This document shows positions 32,464 through 43,633 of a stretch of 64,000 nt of DNA, in pieces. Source of the DNA: Azolla caroliniana (Eukaryota > Polypodiophyta). The number at the start of each line of letters is the position of its first letter. Positions within the stretch are counted from its first letter, which is position 1. The notes beneath the pieces are model-generated. The model made no database searches. It saw only the letters and a list, made by a program, of their open reading frames with translations, and was not told where the DNA came from. The DNA lies in contig JBHGNT010000012.1 in assembly GCA_043228905.1 (NCBI GenBank), positions 13,082,001 through 13,146,000 on the forward strand, given 5' to 3'. The translations under genes were made by a program, and so were the position numbers.

Positions 32464-32563
32464 NNNNNNNNNNNNNNNNNNNNNNNNNNNNNNNNNNNNN
32501 NNNNNNNNNNNNNNNNNNNNNNNNNNNNNNNNNNNNNNNNNNNNNNNNNNNNNNNNNNNNNNN
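32464..32563. other. Assembly gap (100 N)
   Basis: Exactly 100 N, the usual placeholder for a gap of unknown size. X copy 6 enters from the left and chromovirus leader leaves on the right, so the order and orientation of the two sides are not proven by sequence. Confidence 0.99.
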
Positions 32564-33134
32564 ACGTATATGATCAATTGCCTCGCATATCTCTTATACG
32601 CATCAAACATTAAGCATTCGAGAAGAGCAACTTACTTGGTTGGCTCAAGTGTTTAATGTATTTGTTCTCGAGGTCTCGAGTTCAAATATGACCAAGACCA
32701 TACAACATCCTTGATACATATGACTATAACACATGTTTAGACTTAAGGTCTAAGTGCGCCTCGGGGTCCTCGTAATAGGACTTAAAGAGCCGAAACCACA
32801 TATGTGGGCACCGAAACATAGTTTATTATTAACATTTTTTTCGTGTATAAACTATTCATGACGCGAACATACATGGTTGAGCCTCGGGGAGCCACCATGA
32901 AAAAATCGATATAGAGATCAGGGAAAGACATTTATTTATCACCGCCATGGTTTCTAAAACACCTTTGTGTTCCCATAGTAACCTGATCTTGAACCTCATC
33001 TCATACGTCTAGAGGGGTATTGACGTGAGATAATGATATCGATTAATGCTCGCCCATGATATGTTTACATCACGACATGATGTTATGACTATATCTCTGA
33101 CCTTATCCTATTTCTTTTCTAGAAATAATCTTTC
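32564..33134 (+). other. Chromovirus I leader (partial)
   Basis: Gag-proximal leader in plus orientation with the tRNA-like relic at about 32620-32690. No credible gene. The upstream leader and 5' LTR are lost in the gap. Confidence 0.75.
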
Positions 33135-36100
33135 TTGGCTTACATTAACGACCCGATGTCATCCGCTCAAGCGGAAGGAACTCAAGGGAGTCCTCTTGGA
33201 CAAATGTCCACTAAGATGTATTTGGCACAAATAAGCCAATACCTTAGTTTCACCGCTCAACAGATGACCAAACTTCGGCAATCTCAGAGTGCTCTCTAGG
33301 CACGTGTCATTAGTCTACAACGTGAGACTAATAGACCTGATGAGCGACAAGGTGAACCATCATTTGTCGTTAAGCCATTTACGGGAGACAAAAAGGAAAG
33401 AACCGAAGAAGCAATCTGCACATGGCTGGGACGATGGGAGTCTCATTTTGAGCTCTATCCCACGCCAGATAGTACGAAGATTGCATATGTCGGCCGAGAA
33501 CTCGGGGGTAAGGCCGCCGCTTGGTGGCGTGGCCTCCGTACTATGGGGAAATTGCCCGATACCTGGACAGATTTTGTCACGGTTTTTAAGGGCCAATTTC
33601 TGCAACCTCCCTCTCGGACCGAGGCAGCACAAGCTTTAATGAACCTCTCTAGCAGGAAATTTTCCTCGCTAGAAGAGTATGTTCACCATGCTAGAACCCA
33701 AATCCAGAAATCGGGTCTAGAAGGGGACAATTGGTTGATAGCTTGTTTTGTCAATGGCATCCCCAATTCGGACTATCACTGGATAGTGCACGATAAGGAT
33801 CCAAAATCCTTCGAAGAGGCCGTTGAAATAGTTCTTCGCTATCAACGCACTTCGAGGAAGGACCATAACAAACCCAACGAAGCGCCCGGGACTAAGCAGT
33901 CGCAATTTGTTGGGAAACGCAAGACACCCAACGAATTCCTGGATCGCGATTGTAAGCGACAACATCCTTTTTGTGTATTCTGCAAAAAGAAGGGTCATAC
34001 AAAAGATCAATGTCGAAAGCTCCAACGGAAAGAGCACGACAACAAAGCTAAAGCTGCAGACCATAAAGGTCAGATTCCTAATGTCCTTCAGGTCTATACA
34101 CATCATTTAAGTAATTGTCAATCTTCTTTCCCTCACTATGTATTGGGTCCCAATGATTTATTACGTGCAAACGGGTATATCAATGGATCTCCCGTACAAT
34201 TTTTATTTGATTCGGGAAGCTCACACAATTTTGTGAATGATCGTTTGGTTCAGATATGGGGAATCCAACCCACCGTAAGTGATCACACCTACACGGTGCA
34301 CTTGGTTGATGGAAGAGTACAATACGTCAACGGGGCGATTCATTCATTAGGAATTTCTATTGATACTTATATAGAGGAAGTAGACTTCCATGTAATGAAT
34401 CTTTGTACCACCGATGTAATACTGGGTTATCCCTGGTTTTATAATAAAAACTCTTCTTTATTTATTGATTGGGTTCGTCATTCCATTTCTTTTGTACTGA
34501 ACGATTGTACGCATTTTATTCAATGTGTAAAAAAACAATCGCTCTCGATTGTTTCCTCGTGTCCATCAATATCCGAGTTGTCTTGTTCTACGTTATTTTA
34601 TTGTGTACTTGATCCGGACATTCACGTTTACAATATCGATAACGTCTCGATTCAATTAACATATTTTGAACAACAACAACTTCATGAAATCTTAAATGAT
34701 TTTCATGATGTTTTTCCAAGTGAACTACCTGATGGGTTACCTCCTAAACGTAATATAGACCATCGTATAGATATTGTTCCTGGTGTTGCACCAATAAGTA
34801 TACCTCCGTATCGCTTAAGTCGATCCGAAGAAGATGAGGTATCTAAGCAACTCAAGGACTATTTACGAATGGGTTATATACGTTATAGTAAATCTCCATG
34901 GGGTACACCAGTTCTCTTGGTTAAAAAGAAAGAGGGCACATGGCGTATGTGTATTAATTACCGACGCTTGAATAAAGTGACGATCAAGAATTCGTATCCA
35001 TTGCCCCGGGCTGACGATCTAATTGACCGTCTCCAAGGAGCTCGGTATTTTACGAAACTTCATCTCCGTACTGGCTACCATCAAATACAAATAAGTGAGG
35101 ACGATGTTCCTAAAACGGCATTTCGTACGCGTTATGGCGATTACGAGTTTTTGGTTATGCCTTTTGGTTTGACCAATGCTCCGGCTACTTTTCAACAAGA
35201 AATGAATGACATTTTCCGAGAACAACTTGGAAAATTTGTCGTTATTTTCTTGGATGATATTTTAGTTTATAGCCGTACATTACAAGAACATGCTAGACAT
35301 GTCCGCTTTCTTTTACAAACATTGCGTGACAAACAGTTTTATGCGAAGATCTCAAAATGTGAGTTCTTCAAGAAATCAATTACTTATCTAGGACATCTCA
35401 TAACCGAACGAGGAGTTGAAATTGATCCTTCTCGAATTGAGAAAATCAAGCTTTGGCCCACTCTTCGGAATATTCGAGAAGTTTGATCATTCCTTGGTTT
35501 TGTGCGGTTTTTGCGAAAGTCTCTTCGTAATTACTCCTAATTGACGACGCCGTTTACTGATCTTTTAAAATGTCAAACGCGTAAGTCTACAAAACCTATT
35601 GTGTGGAATGCCACACTAGACCTTGCCTTTAAGGAACTCAAGGACTTGGTTTGCAAGACTCCTTCACTTCTTTTACCCGATCCTTCAAAACCTTTTGAGG
35701 TTGAAACCGGTGCAAGCGATTATGCTATAGGTGTTGTCTTGTATCAAGATGGTAAACCAATAGCATTCGAGAGTAAGAAACTTGATTCTGCTCAATGTCG
35801 GTATACCGTTGAAGAAAAGGAATTATTTGCAGTTATACATGCGCTCAAAACATGGCGCCATTATCTTTATGGAAATCACTTTGTAGTAACTACGGACCAC
35901 GAGTCCTTCAAATATTTTTGTGACCAACAAGACCTAAAAGGTCGTAAGGCACGATGGGCTGATCTCATCCAGGACTTTGATTTTTCCATACGATATCGTA
36001 AAGGTTCCATGAACAGTGTCACTGATGCACTAAGTCGCATCCGTGAAGTTAACATGCTTAGCTTCACTGCAATATCATTAGATCTTTATGATCACCTTCG

Positions 36101-36283
36101 AGGAAAGTATCCTGATGACAGTTATTTCGCAAAATACTGGGCAAGAGTTGAGTCTGGAACAAACACCACCACATCCTCGAAGGAATACTTCCACATTGCT
36201 AACGGTTTGCTCTACCGTAATGGGAAGGTTTGTGTTCCAGATTTACCCGAGGTCAAAAAGAGGATTCTTTTTGAATGCCATGA
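33135..36283 (+). pseudogene. Chromovirus I gag-pol (most complete copy of the family)
   Basis: A single frame can be followed for about 1,050 codons with stops at about 33297, 35484 (CGA to TGA) and 35538 (CAA to TAA). The gag start codon is changed (TTG for ATG at 33135). Order: gag; zinc knuckle [14 protein letters not shown]; protease [16 protein letters not shown] with [20 protein letters not shown] and intact FLDDILVYS; RNase H. Motif A of RT reads [11 protein letters not shown], with His for the catalytic Asp, and RNase H reads VETGASDYAIG, with Gly for the first catalytic Asp. It is cut at the start of integrase (RILFECHDE) by an inverted join to J. Confidence 0.9.
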
Positions 36284-37641
36284 CGAACCCAATCAACACG
36301 AACCCAATCAATAAATAAAGAAGAGTTTTTATTATAAAACCAGGGATAACCCAGTATTACATCGGTGGTACAAAGATTCATTACATGGAAGTCTACTTCC
36401 TCTATATAAGTATCAATAGAAATTCCTAATGAATGAATCGCCCCGTTGATGTATTGTACTCTTCCATCGGCCAAGTGCACCGTGTAGGTGTGATCACTTA
36501 CGGTGGGTTGGATTCCCCATATCTGAACCAAACGATCATTCACAAAATTGTGTGAGCATCCCGAATCAAATAAAAATTGTACGGGAGATCCATTGATATA
36601 CCCGTTTGCACGTAGTAAATCATTGGGACCCAATACATAGTGAGGGAAAGAACATTCACAATTACTTAAATGGTGTGTATAGACCTGAAGGACATTAGGA
36701 ATCTGACCTTTATGGTCTGCAACTTTAGCTTTGTTGTCGTGCTCTTTCCGTTGGAGCTTTCGACATTGATCTTTTGTATGCCCCTTCTTTTTGTAGAATA
36801 CACAAAAAGGATGTTGTTGCTTACAATCGCGATCCAGGAATTCGTTGGGTGTCTTGCGTTTCCCAACAAATTGCGACTGCTTAGTACCGGGCGCTTCGTT
36901 GGGTTTGTTATGGTCCTTCTTCGAAGTGCGTTGATAGCGAAGAACTATTTCAACGGCCTCTTCGAAGGATTTTGGATCCTTATCGTGCACTATCCAGTGA
37001 TAGTCCGAATTGGGGATGCCATTGACAAAACAAGCTATCAACCAATTGTCCCCTTCTAGACCCGATTTTTGGATTTGGGTTCTAGCATGGTGAACATACT
37101 CTTCTAGCGAGGAAAATTTCCTGCTAGAGAGGTTCATTAAAGCTTGTGCTGCCTCGGTTCGAGAGGGAGGTTGCAGAAATTGGCTCTTAAAAACCGTGAC
37201 AAAATCTGTCCAGGTATCGGGCAATTTCCCCATAGTACGGAGGCCAGGCCATCAGGCGGCGGCCTTACCCCCGAGTTCTCGACCGACATATGCAATCTTC
37301 GTACTATCTGGCGTGGGATAGAGCTCAAAATGAGACTCCCATCGTCCCAGCCATGTGCAGATTGCTTCTTCGGTTCTTTCCTTTTTGTCTCCCATAAATG
37401 GCTTAACGACAAATGATGGTTCACCTTGTCGCTCATCAGGTCTATTAGTCTCACGTTGTAGACTAATGACACGTGCCTCAAGAGCACTCTGAGATTGCCG
37501 AAGTTCGGTCATCTGTTGAGCGGTGAAACTAAGGTATTGGGTTATTTGTGCCAAATACATCTCAGTGGACATTTGTCCAGGAGGATTCCCTTGAGTTCCT
37601 TCCGCTTGAGCGGATGACATCGGGTCGTTAATTTGAGCCAT
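36284..37641 (-). pseudogene. Chromovirus J gag and protease
   Basis: Gag starts at ATG 37641. A TGA near 37245 (Trp codon in other copies) splits it from the body (37233-36290). Zinc finger: [14 protein letters not shown], with Tyr replacing the second Cys. Protease: FLFDSGCSHNFVND, with the catalytic Asp kept and Ser to Cys beside it. The frame ends at the inverted join with I, before RT. Confidence 0.87.
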
Positions 37642-39330
37642 TAAAGATTATTTCTAGAAAAGAAATAGGATAAGGTCAGAGATATAGTCATAACATCATG
37701 TCGTGATGTAAACATATCATGGGCGAGCATTAATCGATATCATTATCTCACGTCAATACCCCTCTAGACGTATGAGATGAGGTTCAAGATCAGGTTACTA
37801 TGGTAACACAAAGGTGTTTTAAAAACCATGGGGGTGACAAATAAATGTCTTTCCCTGATCTCTATATCGATTTTTTCATGGTGGCTCCACGAGGCTCAAC
37901 CATGTATGTTCGCGTCATGAATAGTTTATACACGAAAAAAATGTTAATAATAAACTATGTTTCGGTGCCCACATATGTGGTTTCGGCTCTTTAAGTCCTA
38001 TTACGAGGACCCCGAGGCGCACTTAGACCTTAAGTCTAAACATGTGTTATAGTCATATGTATCAAGGATGTTGTATGGTCTTGGTCATATTTGAACTCGA
38101 GACCTCGAGAACAAATACATTAAACACTTGAGCCAACCAAGTAAGTTGCTCTTCTCGAATGCTTAATGTTTGATGCGTATAAGAGATATGCGAGGCAATT
38201 GATCATATACGTTTTTTTAAAAGAACATATATGTCAAGGGTCCTTATTTCGCCCTCATTTACCAAAACTATGTTGGTACGTTACCTAACCTCAAGTCTCG
38301 TAATTACGATGGCATACGCCAAAGTGCAACCTAATGGTCAAGCCAAATGAGCCCTCGTTTCGTAGTACGCTCACGTGGGCCATCACATGGTCACATCATT
38401 ACGAATGCCTCTCGTAAGAACGAGCTCATGGTGGCATCGTATCCATGTAACGAGGGAGGGATGTTGGATACGTGCGTCATTGGAGCGACCTTACTTGAAG
38501 TGGGTCAAGCCCTACGTACTCAACATCATTTTGGCTATTGGCGCTTCTATACGTAACGAAATCGAGGTCCTCAACGGGGTTATCAACAATAAAAAAATGT
38601 TGAAAAAGGGATGGTGACAACGCCATTCTCACAAAAATGTGAGGACGGCCACCAACATCCTTTTCCCGACCATGACAATTTTCGATATAATCACGTAATA
38701 ACGAATATACACATATGTTTACTTATCACATATATACGATCAAATACGTATATATGTGACCACATATGCCTATATTAAACATATCGTTATAGTAAATAGC
38801 AACAAATGATGTGATCGAGATACGTAATCGAGGTATATACCTCTACGCACACGAAACATCCACAAATAAGAGATCATCGTAATACGCAATGGAGGTATTG
38901 ACCTCTTACGCATACGAGACCAAACGCATATCGTTTACAACAAATTAAGGTATTAAACTCATACGCAAACGTAACATATGTTCGTGAATGTAATACGTAA
39001 TTGAGGTATTAACCTCGTACGCATACGACACTCATCACATATTATTAATATGTCAAACGAGGTATTGACCTCGTGCACATATGTAAACGTTTTAGATAAT
39101 CAATTAAAGACCACTACAACATCATTGACTTAATGAAAAAAAATTACGTATAAACTAAACACATGATTAGATGGGAGAAGAGAGAATAGAAAGAAAAATT
39201 ATGGAAAGAGTTACCGAAGTTCTTTGTTGATCGTTGTCTGGATCAAGGCCAACCGCACAACGATCGATCAGCATCAATCAAAAGACAAATGAAAAACATA
39301 GAAACATTAGTACAAAAATCTGATACCAAA
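37642..39330 (-). other. Chromovirus J leader and primer site
   Basis: Full leader in minus orientation: primer site TGGTATCAGA at 39328-39319, palindrome array at 38835-39070, tRNA-like relic at about 38090-38150. No credible gene. Confidence 0.8.
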
Positions 39331-39785
39331 TATTATAGATCTAGGTACTAAAGTAAGCTTAAGATAAGGATAAAGAAATGAAAGATAGAAAGGAGAAAGA
39401 GAAAGAAGGGTGCCGATCCACCCGACCACCCCCGAGCGAAGGGATCGAGACGGACTCGAGCCTCGATCGGCGTCCCATACCACCGTCGTGGCGTCGAGTC
39501 GTACCTGGTGCTGGCGCACTCGCTACAAGAGTTGACCCACCACACGAGCAGAGTCTCGATGTAGTACCAAGATGATCAAATGAGGGTAGCTAGGCCTCTT
39601 ATTTATAGCGATACCCAAGGCCCCCAGGCAAGTTCACACTTGACCTAATGGGTTGTCTCAATCCCGAGGATTCAAAGTAATCCTCCCCTTCTTTACACTC
39701 TCGTTTAACCCTCACACTTATCCACGTGTATAGAATAGTACGGTAAATTCTTACCACAGGATATTATATGGTCATGCCCGTAACA
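39331..39785 (-). repeat. Chromovirus J 5' LTR
   Basis: Minus strand starts TGTTACGGGCATGACC at 39785 and ends ATAATA at 39331 (455 bp), with the TATA box near 39608-39601. Same length as the E LTR. Confidence 0.9.
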
Positions 39786-40687
39786 GAGAGGACCCGAGGT
39801 TTGCTTTACGACAAGACTACTTCTCGGGCAAGGGCTGGTCACCCCTTTTTTGGGGCCGGTGACTTTCGTTGATCACCACATGAGCCAAGTGATCAAATGG
39901 GTACAAGCAAAGATGAGCACGCAAAATGAATGCACAAGGGGATGAGAACACAAACACGAATGCTCGTATGTCTTTATGAGGAGGAGAGGTGCATGGGGAT
40001 GCCGGAGAGCTCCCTCGTCACAAGACACCGAACGTACAAGGAAAGGGACGAGAATACAAACACGAATGCTCGTACGTCTTTATGAGGAGGAGAAATGCAT
40101 GGGCATGCCCGAACACTCCCTCATCACAAGACACCGAACGTACAAGGAAAGGGACAAAACACATGCACGAATGGTCGTACGCCTTTATGAGGAGGAGAGG
40201 TGCATGGGCAAGCCCGAACGCTCCCTCGTCACAAGACACCGAACGTACAAGGAAAGGGACAAAACACATGCACGAATGGTCGTACGCCTTTATGAGGAGG
40301 AGAGGTGCATGGGCAAGCCCGAACACTCCCTCGTTACAAGAAGGACAAACGTACAAGGAACACGCAAAACACACACACGAATGCTTGTACGCCTTTATGA
40401 GGAGGAGAGGTGCATGGGCACACCTGAAACACTCCCACATCACAAGATGGCCGAACGTACAAGGAGATGAGAATTAAAGAAAGAAAACACGAATGACATT
40501 GGCTAAAGAAGTAGATATGTAAGTTCGATTGCAATGCAAGAGTGCCCTTTATAAAATAGGGTTTGATTACAATGTGGCAACTTCTAGTTGACCACAAGCT
40601 CAACACAACAGAAATAATTAAATGCCCTTAGAGACAAGAGTGAATCTGAACATTGACCACGAACACGAAGAAGACGAGCACTTGAGT
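39786..40687. repeat. ~105-bp tandem repeat region between two divergent LTRs
   Basis: The phrase ACAAGGAAAGGGAC and its neighbours recur at 40036, 40142, 40247, 40353 and 40459, giving units of 105-106 bp. Because of the repetition several frames stay open (plus 39976-40470 and 39989-40477; minus 40018-40443); one plus frame reads RTYKERDKTHARMVVRLYEE repeatedly. I see no domain. The flanks 39786-39950 and 40480-40687 are unique, with nothing recognisable. Confidence 0.7.
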
Positions 40688-41054
40688 TGTTACGGGCATG
40701 ATCATATAATATCCCGTGGTGAGAATTTACCGTAGTATTCTATACACGTGGATAAGTGTGAGGGTTAAACGAGAGTGTAAAGAAGGGGAGGATTACTTTT
40801 AATCCTCAGGATTGAGACAACCCATTAGGCCAAGTGTGAACTTGCCTGGGGGCCTTGGGTATCGCTATAAATAAGAGGCCTAGCTACCCTCATTTGATCA
40901 TCTTGTTGACTACGTCGAGACTCTGTCTTGTGGTGGGTCAACTCTTGTAGCGAGCGCGCCAGCACCAGGTATGACTCGACGCCACGACGGTGGTATGGGA
41001 GGCCGATTGAGGCTCGAGTCCGTCTCGATCCCTTCGCTCACGGGTGGTCAGGTG
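40688..41054 (+). repeat. Chromovirus LTR, truncated
   Basis: Starts TGTTACGGGCATGATC and follows the LTR family through the TATA box (near 40867) to GGTGGTCAGGTG at 41054. There a copia RT fragment begins; the last ~90 bp of the LTR are missing. Confidence 0.85.
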
Positions 41055-41292
41055 ACTCGATGAAATCAGCCGAGTCAAGTCCCAGCTGTCAGACGCATTT
41101 GAGATGAAGGACCTGGGGGACCTTCACTATTTCCTTGGGATCGAAGTGATCCGAACCCCCGACGCCATACTGCTCTCATAAAGACACTATGTGTTGACTA
41201 TGTTGTACAAGTTCGGCATGACGGAATGCCGACCGATCTCCACACCCCTGGACCGGAACTAGAAGCTCCGTCCCGACTCCGGACCAGACTGC
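41055..41292 (+). pseudogene. Copia RT C-terminal fragment, left of Z
   Basis: Frame with EMKDLGDLHYFLGIEVIRTP, then after a TAA HYVLTMLYKFGMTECRPIST and a TAG. These are the copia segments after YVDD. The sequence style is that of copia-2. It is interrupted at 41292 by Z and resumes at 43634. Confidence 0.85.
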
Positions 41293-41717
41293 TGTCACGG
41301 ACACACCAAGTACGGACTAAGACGGAGCACGGATGATGAGGCTACGACGGAGCGATGACGGAATGACACAAGAGCATAAAGATAGAGATGAAGATTAAGG
41401 AGACAAGATTGGGCGAAATGAGAATACTAGATTGATATGTCCATGACTGGCGTTGTTCACCTTGAATTCCTTCAAGGTGAACTCAACTATTTATACTAAG
41501 TGGCATGCATACTTGTTGCACGCATGTGATACAATAGAGTATGTAGGCAATAGGTACGCATGCATGTGCCAAGTGTTAATAATACAAGGGAGAAATTATG
41601 CACATGATGCTAGCTAAAACCTACAATGAGGAAGTATATACATGATTATATGCTAGATGTGTGGTTAACACATAACACTCGATTATAACATGGTCATGCA
41701 AGAGTCGAATCTTGACA
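41293..41717 (-). repeat. Z 3' LTR
   Basis: 425 bp, reading TGTCAAGATTCGACTC on the minus strand from 41717 to ...GTGACA at 41293. TATAAATA on the minus strand lies near 41496-41489. Just downstream is a perfect inverted repeat TTCACCTTGAA/TTCAAGGTGAA (41457-41482). Confidence 0.88.
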
Positions 41718-43148
41718 TTATCCCCCCTTCAACGATGCCTTCCCAGATCGTTTGTCGGCTTAAGGGGATATTGTTAATGAAAATCTTAGATCACCTCCAA
41801 AGTATTTTGTAAATCCTAGACAAGGAGTAACCCTTCCACAAGACGAGGTATTTTACGCCAACGGGCATGAGCGACCATGTGTGGTCCTCGTCTAGAACTG
41901 GAACACAAATATCAACGGGTGTGAGCGACCATGTGCGGTCCTCACGGGGAGCATGAACACCAAGGGGCATGAGTAACCATGTGAGGTCCTTGCCGGGAAC
42001 TAGAACGGTCCTCGTTGAGAGTTGGAACACAAACACCAACAGGCGTGAGCAGCCATGTTGTCCTCACCGAGAAATGGAACACGAACGGGATTAATCGACC
42101 ATGTGTGGTCCTCACCAGGAACTGGAACATGAACAACAATGAGCATGAGCGACCATGTCGGTCCTCACCGGGATCTAGAACACGAACAATAGTTGGAGTG
42201 ACCGACGGTGTGTGGTCCTCACCGGAGACTAGAACACGAACGGAAGTGAGCGACCATGCGGCCCTCACCGGGAACATGAACACGAACGGGAGTGAGCGGT
42301 CATGTGCGGCCCTCACCGGGAACAGGAACACGAACGGGCGTGAGCAACCATGCGGCCCTCACTCGAACACGAACACCAACGGGAGTGAGTGACCATGTGC
42401 GGTCCTCACCTGAGACTAGAACATGAACGAGAGTAAGCGACCATGCAGCCCTCACCGGGAACAAGAACACGAACAAGAGTGAGAGACCATGCAGCCCTCA
42501 CCGGGAACAAGAACACGAACAAGAGTGAGAGACCATGCAGCCCTCACCGGGAACTCGAACACGAACGGGCGTGAGCGACCATGCGGCCCTCATCGGAAAC
42601 TCGAACACGAACATGCATGAGTGAACATACGGCCCTCACTGGGAACTCGAACATGAACACCAATGGGAGTGAGCGACCATGTGCGGTCCTCATCGGACAC
42701 TGGAACACGAACGGGAGTGAGCGACCATGTGGCCCTCACACGGAACTCGAACACGAACGGGCGTGAGCGACCATGCGTCCCTCACCAGGAACTTGAACAC
42801 AAACACCAACAAGAGTGAGCGGCCTTGTGCAGACCTCACCGGGAACTGGAACACGAACACCAACAGGAGTGAGAACTGGAACACGAACACCAACGGGAGT
42901 GAGCGGCCTTGTGTGGCCCTCACCGGGAACTGGAACACGAACACGAATGGGAAAGAAACTAAAAAATAGAGACAATGATGAGGAGAAACTAAAAGGCAAT
43001 GAAAATGATGAGAAGAAACTAGGAGATAGAAATGGCAAGGAAGATAGGAAATGAAGCGATGTTGATGATGGTACGGTGACGATGGTAACTCTAGAAGCAA
43101 GGTCGATGATGGAGACGGGTGATGCTTCTAGTTGGAAGGTGAACAAAT
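41718..43148 (-). repeat. Z internal region with minisatellite
   Basis: From about 41860 to 42950 the sequence is a degenerate tandem array of roughly 42-60-bp units with the plus-strand words GGGAACTCGAACACGAACGG, GTGAGCGACCATG and CGGCCCTCACCG. Frames stay open on both strands because of the repetition; none shows a known domain. 42960-43148 is purine-rich. 41718-41730 is the polypurine tract (minus). Confidence 0.8.
43136..43146 (-). other. Z putative self-priming site
   Basis: Two bases after the 5' LTR end (minus strand) the sequence is TTGTTCACCTT. Its exact complement AAGGTGAACAA lies in the LTR at 43379-43369, 32 nt downstream of the first T of the TATA box, where transcription should start. 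No TGG-type tRNA site is present. Confidence 0.6.
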
Positions 43149-43633
43149 TGTCACGGACACACCAAGCGTGGACTAAGACGGAGCACGGATGATGAGGCTA
43201 CGACGGAGCGGTCACGGACACACCAAGCGTGGACTAAGACGGAGCACGGATGATGAGGCTACGATGGAGCAATGACGGAATGACACAAGAGCATAAAGAT
43301 AGAGATGAAGATCAAGGAGAGAGGATGGGCGAAACGAGAATACTAGATTGATATGTCCATGACTGGCGTTGTTCACCTTGAATTCCTTCAAGGTGAACTC
43401 AACTATTTATACTAAGTGGCATGCATACTTGTTGCACGCATGTGATACAATAGAGTATGTAGGCAATAGGTACGCATGCATGTGCCAAGTGTTAATAATA
43501 CAAGGGAGAAATTATGCACATGATGCTAGCTAAAACCTACAATGAGGAAGTATATACATGATTATATGCTAGATGTGTGGTTAACACATAACACTCGATT
43601 ATAACATGGTCATGCAAGAGTCGAATCTTGACA
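43149..43633 (-). repeat. Z 5' LTR
   Basis: 485 bp. It matches the 3' LTR but has a 61-bp tandem duplication of its last part (TCACGGACACACC at 43151 and 43212). TATA box on the minus strand at 43411-43404. Confidence 0.88.

Larger units (their letters stand above)
41293..43633 (-). mobile_element. Z: small non-autonomous LTR element
   Basis: Two LTRs (41293-41717, 43149-43633) with TG...CA ends flank a 1,431-bp internal region lacking any gag or pol motif. The 5-bp target duplication ACTGC lies at 41288-41292 and 43634-43638. A purine tract GAAGGGGGGATAA next to the left LTR shows minus orientation. No tRNA-type primer site follows the 5' LTR. A self-priming site is inferred instead. The insertion lies in a copia RT frame. 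It must borrow proteins from another element. Confidence 0.88.

Noticed and set aside
40018-40443. Minus-strand Cys-rich 141-codon frame as a secreted protein
   Set aside because: It is the antisense of a tandem repeat whose other frames are also open.
39960-40470. Possible CRISPR-like array
   Set aside because: Units of 105-106 bp repeat along their whole length with no distinct spacers, in a eukaryotic repeat context. It is a minisatellite.
41860-42950. Possible CRISPR-like or protein-coding repeat array
   Set aside because: Degenerate tandem units of uneven length inside an LTR element; no fixed repeat/spacer pattern and no conserved frame.
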